DNA from: Paraflavitalea pollutisoli
Lineage (GTDB): Bacteria > Bacteroidota > Bacteroidia > Chitinophagales > Chitinophagaceae
Assembly (NCBI RefSeq): GCF_029360705.1
Contig: NZ_JARKMX010000008.1
Span: 929,949-993,948, forward strand
Length of the DNA: 64,000 bases
Direction: 5' to 3'
The notes under the pieces were generated by a model. It made no database searches. It had not been told where the DNA came from and worked only from the letters and a program-made list of their open reading frames with translations. How positions within the stretch are numbered: the stretch's first letter is position 1; each line of letters starts with the position of its first letter. This document shows positions 27,135 through 34,665 of the stretch, piece after piece. Both the position numbers and the translations under genes were made by a program.

Positions 27135-28730
27135 ATGAAAAAGCAACAACTATTTTCCGCGATATACCTGGCGATGGGCGTTACGCTCATGCTGGGCTCC
27201 TGTACCAAACTGGACGAAGAAGTGTATGACCAGGTACTAGAAACTTCCTTCAATCCGACAGAAAACGATATTCCTTCCATCATTGGGGCAGCTTATACGC
27301 CACTCCGTACGGTAATGGTAGGCTGGCAGGGTGATTTCGATCTGCAGGAAGAACCGGCAGACGTGATCGTTACCCCCGTACGCCCCAATGGCTGGTACGA
27401 TGGTGGTACCTACCAACGTATGCACCGTCACGAATGGACACCCACCGAATGGCAGCCCGTCAATGCCTGGAACGAGAACTTCCGGGGGGTGAACACGGTA
27501 AACCGGATCCTGTCGCAAATCAACGAAGGGTCGATCCCTGTAACTACCGGAAAGGAAGCCCTGATCGCTGAATTGAAAGCGGCACGCGCCTTCTACTATT
27601 CACAACTCGTGGCTAATCATGGTAATGTGCCCCTGGTAGTCGACTTCAAGGACACTGCCCGGCCCAAACAGGCTACACAGGTGGAAGTATTCAACTTCAT
27701 CGAAAAGGAATTGCTGGAAAATATCCCGATGCTGAGTGAAAAGAATGACAACTCCACGTATGGCCGCATGAATAAATGGGCTGCCCGCGCCACCCTGGCC
27801 CGCCTGTACCTCAATGCCCAGGTATATACCGGTACAGCGCAATGGCAAAAATGTATCGATCAGTGCGATGAGATACTCACCAAAGGACCGTATGTGCTGG
27901 AAGCGGCCTTCAAGACCAACTTCATCACGACCAACAACACCTCGAAGGAGCTGATCTTCGCGGTGCCATTCGACGAGATCTTTGCTACGCAGAACAGCAT
28001 ACACATGAAAACACTGGCAACGGCTCACCGCAATGTACTGGACCTTACCGGCCAGCCATGGGGTGGCAACTGCGCCGTACCACAATTCATCGATACCTAT
28101 GACCCCGATGATACCCGCATGAAGGATACCTGGCTACAGGGCGAACAACGCAATGTGCGCACCGGCGAGCTGATCCTCACCTATACCAAAGCAGTGCCCA
28201 GCATCGAGAATACCGGTTTCTTCGAAGGTTTCCGGATCGGCAAATACGAGATCAAGGCAGGCGCCCGCAGCGGCCTCAGTGTAGATTACCCCGTATTCCG
28301 CCTGGCAGGTATCATGATGATGAAAGCGGAAGCCTTGCTGCGCAGTGGTAAACCAGATGAAGCAGCTGTATTGGTTACCAACGTACGCAAGCGTGCATTT
28401 TTAGGTAGCCCCGCAAAGGCTACCGTAACAGGTGCTCAGCTTCAGCTTGGCAGCTCTTACCGTTATGGCTGGCAAAACACCGATGGCACCATTGCCGAGT
28501 TTCAAGGCGGCGCCGATATTCCTTATGGCCGTATGCTCGATGAGCTGGGCTGGGAATTCGCAGCCGAAGGTCAGCGCCGTCAACAGCTCATCCGCTTTGG
28601 CGTGTACGATCGCAAGATCTGGTTCAACCACCGCCCGAAGAACGATGGCAAGAAGCGGTACCTCTTCCCGATCCCCCAGGTGGAACTCGACAAGAACCCC
28701 AACCTGCAGCAGAACGCAGATTACAGATAG
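27135..28730 (+). CDS. SusD/RagB-family glycan-binding lipoprotein
   Basis: 531 residues from the ATG at 27135; the lipoprotein signal ends MGVTLMLGSC. It shows the classic SusD architecture: AAYTPLRTVMVGWQGDFDLQ, FRGVNTVNRILSQIN, RAFYYSQLVANHGNVPLVVD, and the C-terminal ELGWEFAAEGQRRQQLIRFG and RYLFPIPQVELDKNPNLQQN. It is a surface lid for the adjacent SusC. A strong terminator follows 40 bases downstream, so this pair forms its own two-gene transcript. Confidence 0.95.
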   Translation: MKKQQLFSAIYLAMGVTLMLGSCTKLDEEVYDQVLETSFNPTENDIPSIIGAAYTPLRTVMVGWQGDFDLQEEPADVIVTPVRPNGWYDGGTYQRMHRHEWTPTEWQPVNAWNENFRGVNTVNRILSQINEGSIPVTTGKEALIAELKAARAFYYSQLVANHGNVPLVVDFKDTARPKQATQVEVFNFIEKELLENIPMLSEKNDNSTYGRMNKWAARATLARLYLNAQVYTGTAQWQKCIDQCDEILTKGPYVLEAAFKTNFITTNNTSKELIFAVPFDEIFATQNSIHMKTLATAHRNVLDLTGQPWGGNCAVPQFIDTYDPDDTRMKDTWLQGEQRNVRTGELILTYTKAVPSIENTGFFEGFRIGKYEIKAGARSGLSVDYPVFRLAGIMMMKAEALLRSGKPDEAAVLVTNVRKRAFLGSPAKATVTGAQLQLGSSYRYGWQNTDGTIAEFQGGADIPYGRMLDELGWEFAAEGQRRQQLIRFGVYDRKIWFNHRPKNDGKKRYLFPIPQVELDKNPNLQQNADYR

Positions 28731-28768
28731 TGTTTATGGTATATTGTCATATAGCAGTTAGTTTTGGT

Positions 28769-28795
28769 AACCCCTTGTTTTTACAAGGGGTTTCA
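28769..28795 (+). terminator. Rho-independent terminator
   Basis: Perfect stem ccccttgt (28771-28778) with acaagggg (28783-28790), TTTT loop, extended by aa/tt and followed by a T-rich tail. It ends the rightward SusC/D transcript. Confidence 0.88.
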
Positions 28796-28812
28796 TCATA
28801 TTTACAACGTCT

Positions 28813-30045
28813 ATGAACCGCACCCAGCTATTCATTGCCTTTGCCATCACCGTGTCGATACTCGGGCTTGCCCGGTGTATGGAAGCGCCCCGCAAGCAGT
28901 TGCCCCGGACTACCGCAGATGTTCGTGGCGTTGCCTATGCCGGCGCGGATGCCTGTAAAGCCTGTCACCAGTCTATACACCAAAACTGGCTGACGACTGC
29001 CCACCACGCCACCTCCGCCCGCCCCTCATTGACATCCATCAAAGGCAGTTTTGAACCAGGTCACAATACTTTTCGTTATCGCCCTGAACTAAAAGTGGTG
29101 ATGGAGCAACGCAAGGACTGGTGTTACCAGGTGGCCTATATGAACGATGTAGAAAAACAGGCATTTCCGTTTGGGATGGTCGTTGGGTCGGGACGTAAAG
29201 CGCAGACCTATTTGTACTGGTGGGATGACAATGTATTTCAGTTGCCCATTTCCTATTCGGTGCAGGCAGGCAATTGGGTCAACAGTCCCAGCTACCCGGC
29301 CGACAAGGTTCGCTTCGACAGATTAGTAAACATTGGTTGCTTTGAATGCCACGGCTCTTATATCGAGCGCAAAGGCTCGCAGCAGGAAGGCAACCGACAG
29401 GTTGATTATTTCGACAAGTCGAAGATCATTTACGGCATGGATTGCGAACGCTGTCATGGGCCCGGTGCGGAACATGTCAGCTTTCATACCAATAACCCGG
29501 CGGAGAAAAAGCCGCAACATATAGCCCTGTACAAGCAATTATCCCAGCAACAACAACTGGACCTGTGTGCGCAATGCCATTCGGGTGGTCATACTTCCTA
29601 TAACTCTATCTTTCAGTTCAGGCCCGGCGACTCACTGTCGCAGTATTTCTCTTCGGCGATTGCTACGGGCAGCAGTGCCAGCAAACTGGATGTACACGGC
29701 AACCAATACCAACTGATGACGGCCAGCGCCTGCTTTACCAAAAGCGCGGTTCTTACCTGCACCTCCTGTCATGATCCGCATGCAAAGGAACGAGACAATA
29801 CGGCGGTGCTGTCTGCCCGCTGCAGCAGTTGCCACACCAGTGTGCAACATAGTTTCGCAGCCCAGTTACCGGCCGCGGCCATTACCAGCAATTGCATCGA
29901 CTGCCATATGCCGGCCTTGCCATCGGTGATCAGTTTAAAAGAAGAAGACAAGCAGGTAGCAAATGTCAACCAGGTGCGCACGCATTTGATTGCGATCTAT
30001 GCGGAAAAAAGTGCGGAGTATATTAAGAGGCAACGGGGCAAGTAG
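28813..30045 (+). CDS. Multihaem c-type cytochrome (seven CxxCH motifs)
   Basis: 410 residues with an N-terminal export signal. Seven haem-attachment sites are visible: CKACH (residues 48-52), CFECH, CERCH, CAQCH, CTSCH, CSSCH and CIDCH. The overall arrangement resembles the cytochrome c554/decahaem-like 'tetrahaem plus' family, with YAGADACKACHQSIHQNW at the start and SNCIDCHMPALPS at the end. It should act in the periplasm as an electron carrier or oxidoreductase. No partner quinol dehydrogenase is nearby, so the electron donor is unknown. Cys22 (GLARC) is a poor lipobox. Confidence 0.88.
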   Translation: MNRTQLFIAFAITVSILGLARCMEAPRKQLPRTTADVRGVAYAGADACKACHQSIHQNWLTTAHHATSARPSLTSIKGSFEPGHNTFRYRPELKVVMEQRKDWCYQVAYMNDVEKQAFPFGMVVGSGRKAQTYLYWWDDNVFQLPISYSVQAGNWVNSPSYPADKVRFDRLVNIGCFECHGSYIERKGSQQEGNRQVDYFDKSKIIYGMDCERCHGPGAEHVSFHTNNPAEKKPQHIALYKQLSQQQQLDLCAQCHSGGHTSYNSIFQFRPGDSLSQYFSSAIATGSSASKLDVHGNQYQLMTASACFTKSAVLTCTSCHDPHAKERDNTAVLSARCSSCHTSVQHSFAAQLPAAAITSNCIDCHMPALPSVISLKEEDKQVANVNQVRTHLIAIYAEKSAEYIKRQRGK

Positions 30046-30081
30046 GCATTGAATACAAGGCAGCGAGGCAGATCCTTGCTC

Positions 30082-30468
30082 TTACGTATTCGGTGGATGC
30101 TGTGCCGCGATCTTGGCTTTCATGATCTTCGCAATGGAGTGAGCCCGTTCGATGGCTTCATCGGCCTTGGGGCCGGCAAAATGATGCCGCACCGTCTCCT
30201 GCCACAGGTAGAGCCAGCGATCGAAATGCAGCGGATCGAGGGGATATAATTGATCCAGTGCCACATGCTTCACCATGGGATTGCCCTTGTACGACAACTG
30301 CGCAAACAACACCGTATCCCAGAAAGAGATCATCACCGGTATATGGTCCTCCCAGGTAAAATGCACGACCCGTGTAAAGAAATGCCCGATCAGCTGATCG
30401 GGTATTACTTTTTTATAAAACTCGTTCACCAGTAAACTGATGTCTTCTCTATTTTGAATGTCGTGCAT
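30082..30468 (-). CDS. Group 3 truncated haemoglobin
   Basis: 128 residues, close to the usual length. It shows the 2-on-2 globin pattern of group III: LVNEFYKKVIPDQLIGHFF, then WEDHIPVMISFWDTVLF, and a proximal-His region GNPMVKHVALDQL with HFDRWLYLW. Such proteins bind O2 or NO and are often linked to NO or peroxide chemistry. The start lies only 15 bases after the GH2 stop, so it may be co-transcribed with the esterase-GH29-GH2 genes. It converges with the seven-haem cytochrome gene. Confidence 0.88.
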   Translation of the reverse strand: MHDIQNREDISLLVNEFYKKVIPDQLIGHFFTRVVHFTWEDHIPVMISFWDTVLFAQLSYKGNPMVKHVALDQLYPLDPLHFDRWLYLWQETVRHHFAGPKADEAIERAHSIAKIMKAKIAAQHPPNT

Positions 30469-30483
30469 ATCAGCAAAGGTAAC

Positions 30484-33147
30484 CTATTTGGCCGGGCTGG
30501 GCGATGGCAAAACCACGCTGATGGTTGGCGTATTCCAACCTTCGATCTCGACAATGGGGGTGATTGAATGGTCTTTCCAATCAAACGCTACAAACGTCCA
30601 CCCACCCGGCAGTACCGACACATAATTGTCGCTGTAAAAAGCAGGCAGGATGCGCTCCCGGGTCACGGGGTGCAGCAGAGTGATGCGGTTGAAGAACGAT
30701 ACCGGTTGTCCGGCTGCATTGCGCAGCGTGAGGGTAGCCGAACCGGGCTTCACATGACCTACCGTCACAGAAAGCGCTGCCGGCGCCAGGGTTTGCAGAC
30801 CACTGTATTGTCCGCTGCTATCGGGCAACCAGTAAACCTGATCGTCGAAGAAGTGCCCTGCTTCATCGGTGGCTTTCAATGCCAGGAAAATACCGGCTTT
30901 CACCCGCAGGATGTCCAGCTGTCGTTTAACAGATGACAAGGTATATGACCTGCCACCGGTCACATAGGCCGTCTCCTCTAATAGCGGATACTTTTTACCA
31001 GCCATGTCATAGGCAACAGCACGCACGGTTACGCGCCCATAGGGAGTATTTTGTTCATTGTTGATCATTACCTGGCCGGTTACCGGGTTGTACATGATAT
31101 GCCGGTCCCGTGTTCCTGTGCGCAAGCCATAATAACACGCATTCGGGTCGAGGTAATAGTCATACATCTGTCCCCGCAAGGCGGTCCAGGGATTCTGCGT
31201 TTTCCAGATGATGTAGCCGGTATACCATTGCCAGCGGTGCGCTGCAAACCCTTCTGCCAGCGCGCGGTACTGATCGTAGTTGACGAGTTGCGCTTTGCGG
31301 GCAAAGTCGCGTACATCTTTTACAGGACCGTAGGCGGTGATGTATTGTTTGTAGCCGATGTATTTGTGGTACTCCCAGACAGAATCAGCCTTCTCACGCT
31401 CACGTTGCTCTCCCAATGCAGGTGTGTACACCGGCCATTGCTGCAAGTTGGCAGAAGGAATAAATCGTTGCAGGGATGCATAATCACCCAGTCCAACAGA
31501 CCCCACTTCCGAATTGAAGGGCCAGGTGCGGTGTTGCCAGAAAGTATCGATGGGCTGAATATTGTAAGGACCATCGCCGTTACCGCCCAGGGTATTCAAC
31601 GACATGCTGTCGGAGTTGGAATAGTCGAAGAAGATGCGCGTACCATCGAGTTCGGGCAACAGCGTATCGCGCACGGCCCGCAGGATATCGTCGGGCGGTG
31701 TGATCTCGTTGCCCCCGCACCAGATGGCGAGGGAGGCGTGGTTACGGATCAGTTTGATGCCGTCTTCCACAGAGCGTAAAAACAATCCATGGTCATCGGG
31801 ATACTGGCGACGGGTGGCCTGGTCTTCTGCTTTCTTCGGATCCAGCCAGCGGCCATTGCAGTCGCCCGACATCCACAGGTCCTGGAATACCAGCAACCCA
31901 TATTTATCGCAGGCTTTGTAAAACTCCGGCCTTTCGAGCAAGGCACCGCCCCAGATGCGGATCAGGTTGAGCCCCATGTCGCGGTGATGGTGTACCTCAT
32001 CGTCGTAACGTGCTTCGCTCAGCCGCAGCATCGCATCGGAAATGATCCAGTTGCCGCCCTTGATGAAGATGGGTAATCCGTTTACCCGGATCTCGCTGCT
32101 TTGGGTAGCCTTATTCCAGGTGCGGGATATTTCCCGCACCCCAAAGCTGACCGCTTCCCGGTCGCTGATCTGACCGTCTGCTATAAACTGTAACTCCATC
32201 GTATACAGGTCTTGCATACCATAGCCCACGGGCCACCATAGCCGTGGCCGCTCGATCGTGAGATCCGCCAGTTTCACCAGCGTGGTACAGGCCGGTTGCA
32301 GGGTGATGGCTTGCTGCAGTTTTACGCCTTCCAACGTATACTGCACCACGCCCTTGACCGTACGCGCACTGGTATTCTCCAACTCCACGGTCATCTGTAC
32401 GGTAGCAGGCGGTTGTGCTTCATCCCGAGCATGCCGCTCACCCGGCACGCGGGTCACGATGTGCGGGTTGCGCAGGTTGACCACGCCCGTCCGTTCTATG
32501 AATACCTTATCCCAGATACCGGTATTGCGGTCACGCACCGGTTGTATCCAATCCCATCCGGCGACATATTGGGTCGATACGTTTTTGGCAATGCGTCCAT
32601 CCCCACCCTGTCCGCCATTGGGATTGCCGACGGGGTCGGGCGGGTAGACCACTACGGCCAGCCGGTTGTTGCCATCTGCAGCGAGGTAACGGGTAATATT
32701 GTACGATTGCCGCAGGAACATGCCCTTGTGCGTTGCTTCATTAAGGAGATGTCCATTCAGAAATACTTCGCAGCTGTAATTTACACCACGCAGGTCAAGC
32801 CATACTTGCTGGCCATTCACCGGCCTTGCTTCTCTGAAGTTATTGACAAACCAGGCCGTGTAATAGTCGCGCCCGGTATGATAGATATCGGGAATGCGTT
32901 CGTTGTTCATGCCATAAAAAGGATCGGGCACTTTTTGGTGGTGAAGCATGTTCGTGAGTACGGTACCCGGTACAGTGGCGGCACGCCAGCCCTTGAGTGA
33001 AAAGCCCGGCCTGGATAGCTCATCGCCTTTCACGCTCACCGTATTGATCATAGCATATTGCCAGCCGCTGTGGAGTTCATAACGATCCTGACCTATCGCG
33101 TGCACAGCAGTTGCACCAAAAAGTAAGCAAAGCAGCAGATGCTTCAT
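30484..33147 (-). CDS. GH2 family exported glycosidase (beta-mannosidase/exo-glucosaminidase-like)
   Basis: 887 residues from the ATG at 33147, chosen because it begins the signal peptide MKHLLLCLLFGATAVHAIGQ; the open frame further upstream only overlaps the GH29 gene. Sugar-binding beta-sandwich (TAWFVNNFREARPVNGQQVW, LDLRGVNYSCEVFLNG), Ig-like domain, then a TIM barrel with acid/base Glu481 in WCGGNEITPP and nucleophile Glu547 in FNSEVGSVGL. The sequence style matches GH2 endo/exo beta-mannosidase or exo-beta-D-glucosaminidase branches; the substrate cannot be fixed. It is the third gene of a leftward operon. Confidence 0.87.
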   Translation of the reverse strand: MKHLLLCLLFGATAVHAIGQDRYELHSGWQYAMINTVSVKGDELSRPGFSLKGWRAATVPGTVLTNMLHHQKVPDPFYGMNNERIPDIYHTGRDYYTAWFVNNFREARPVNGQQVWLDLRGVNYSCEVFLNGHLLNEATHKGMFLRQSYNITRYLAADGNNRLAVVVYPPDPVGNPNGGQGGDGRIAKNVSTQYVAGWDWIQPVRDRNTGIWDKVFIERTGVVNLRNPHIVTRVPGERHARDEAQPPATVQMTVELENTSARTVKGVVQYTLEGVKLQQAITLQPACTTLVKLADLTIERPRLWWPVGYGMQDLYTMELQFIADGQISDREAVSFGVREISRTWNKATQSSEIRVNGLPIFIKGGNWIISDAMLRLSEARYDDEVHHHRDMGLNLIRIWGGALLERPEFYKACDKYGLLVFQDLWMSGDCNGRWLDPKKAEDQATRRQYPDDHGLFLRSVEDGIKLIRNHASLAIWCGGNEITPPDDILRAVRDTLLPELDGTRIFFDYSNSDSMSLNTLGGNGDGPYNIQPIDTFWQHRTWPFNSEVGSVGLGDYASLQRFIPSANLQQWPVYTPALGEQREREKADSVWEYHKYIGYKQYITAYGPVKDVRDFARKAQLVNYDQYRALAEGFAAHRWQWYTGYIIWKTQNPWTALRGQMYDYYLDPNACYYGLRTGTRDRHIMYNPVTGQVMINNEQNTPYGRVTVRAVAYDMAGKKYPLLEETAYVTGGRSYTLSSVKRQLDILRVKAGIFLALKATDEAGHFFDDQVYWLPDSSGQYSGLQTLAPAALSVTVGHVKPGSATLTLRNAAGQPVSFFNRITLLHPVTRERILPAFYSDNYVSVLPGGWTFVAFDWKDHSITPIVEIEGWNTPTISVVLPSPSPAK

Positions 33148-33206
33148 AAGCAGTGAAGTAAACCGTCGTACGGACCGGGCCACACGACGGCTGTATAAGA
33201 TAACGA

Positions 33207-34652
33207 TTATTGAGCGGGTGTAAACGAAAACGACAATGCCGGTGTCGGCGCCGTCTGTTTCAAACTGCCGGCGGGCAGTGTTATGGTCACCTTCCCATCG
33301 GTCACGGCATATTTGACCTCCTTGCCGGTTTGCAGCCATTTGACCTTGCTGCCTTTCTTCGGCAGGTTTCCTTTCCACTCCACCACAGCAGGTAGGGCAT
33401 CACCCTCCTTGATGGTAGCCAGCGCATACCAGGTACCGCCGGTTTTCTGCTGGGTGAAATACACATTACCATCCTGATAATCGGTCACTGTGCGCGTGCC
33501 GTAGATCGCTTCTCCATTCACCTTCATCCAGGCACCGATGGCGGCCAGTCTTTCTGTTGCTTCAGTCGGTAAAGTACCATCTGCCTTAGGCCCTACGCCA
33601 AGCAGCAGACTGCCCCCTTTCGCTACGATCTCGATGAGCGAATGGATCACCTTCGTGGTCGATTTGTATTGTTCGTTCGGCACCCAACCCCAGGCTCCGC
33701 CGAGGGTCATGCAGCTTTCCCAGGGATGTGGCAATTGTTTATCAGGGATGCGCTGTTCGGGTGTCTGGTAATTCTCGTAAGGACCATGTACCGTACGATC
33801 CACCATCAGGATACCGGGCTGCTTGCTGCGTGCCATGGTGGCGATCTTCGGCATGTCGATGTCCTGGCTCCAGTCGGGTATCGGCGCGCCCCAGGATAGC
33901 ACCTCTTCGGTCACCGATTCGCGGGGGCGTACCCAGCCACCATCCAGCCAGAGAATATCGATCTGACCGTAATTACTCATGAGTTCACCGATCTGGTTAT
34001 AGGTAAACTCCTTGTACTTGTTCCAGCGCCAGGGGTTCTTGCGAATATCGTAGTTGTTGTTGCGGTTGGCCGTGGCATACTTCGGCCACCAGTAATATTC
34101 CGTATGCCAGTCGGGCTTGGAAAAATAAGCGCCGATCATGAATCCTTCTTTACGGAAGGCATCGAATACATACTTCGCCACATCGGCTTTGGGGTTGCTG
34201 GCAAACGGGCCTTTGGCAATGCTGAAATCCGTTTGCTTCGTATCGAACATATTGAAGCCGTCGTGGTGCTTGGTGGTAAACACGAGGTAGCGCATGCCCG
34301 CTGCTTTACCCGCTGCCGCCCATTGTTCGGGGGCAAACTGTGTAGGATTAAATTGCTTGCTGAGCCCCCAATACCAGTTTTTGAAATTGTCGTACCCGAT
34401 GGTGCTGTCGCGGTCGATCCAGTCTTCCGAACAGAGCGCCCAGGACTCGATCATACCCGGCACCGCATACAATCCCCAGTGGATGATCATGCCGAATTTC
34501 TGGTCCTGCCACTGGTCGAGCTTGGCACGCACGGCAGGCTCCTGGGGCCACTCATAGGCCACCGACACCGGGTGGATGGTATTTTGGGCAAAGCCGCCGC
34601 AACTACCAGCCAGCAGCGCAGCGGTCAATAGGTTTCTTAATCGCATGGTCAT
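33207..34652 (-). CDS. GH29 alpha-L-fucosidase
   Basis: 481 residues from the ATG at 34652 (34646 is an alternative), starting a signal peptide that ends GGFAQ. The catalytic barrel shows KFGMIIHWGLYAVPG, YLVFTTKHHDGFNMFDT and the nucleophile Asp237 in DILWLDGGWV, all diagnostic of GH29. The C-terminal beta domain contains YFTQQKTGGTWYALATI. It cleaves terminal L-fucose in the periplasm. It begins 13 bases after the esterase stop, so the genes are co-transcribed. Confidence 0.93.
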   Translation of the reverse strand: MTMRLRNLLTAALLAGSCGGFAQNTIHPVSVAYEWPQEPAVRAKLDQWQDQKFGMIIHWGLYAVPGMIESWALCSEDWIDRDSTIGYDNFKNWYWGLSKQFNPTQFAPEQWAAAGKAAGMRYLVFTTKHHDGFNMFDTKQTDFSIAKGPFASNPKADVAKYVFDAFRKEGFMIGAYFSKPDWHTEYYWWPKYATANRNNNYDIRKNPWRWNKYKEFTYNQIGELMSNYGQIDILWLDGGWVRPRESVTEEVLSWGAPIPDWSQDIDMPKIATMARSKQPGILMVDRTVHGPYENYQTPEQRIPDKQLPHPWESCMTLGGAWGWVPNEQYKSTTKVIHSLIEIVAKGGSLLLGVGPKADGTLPTEATERLAAIGAWMKVNGEAIYGTRTVTDYQDGNVYFTQQKTGGTWYALATIKEGDALPAVVEWKGNLPKKGSKVKWLQTGKEVKYAVTDGKVTITLPAGSLKQTAPTPALSFSFTPAQ

Positions 34653-34665
34653 GCAGTTGTAATGA

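Noticed and set aside
33148-33378. 77-codon N-terminal extension of the GH2 gene
   Set aside because: It overlaps the GH29 gene and lacks signal-peptide character; the ATG at 33147 starts a normal signal peptide.
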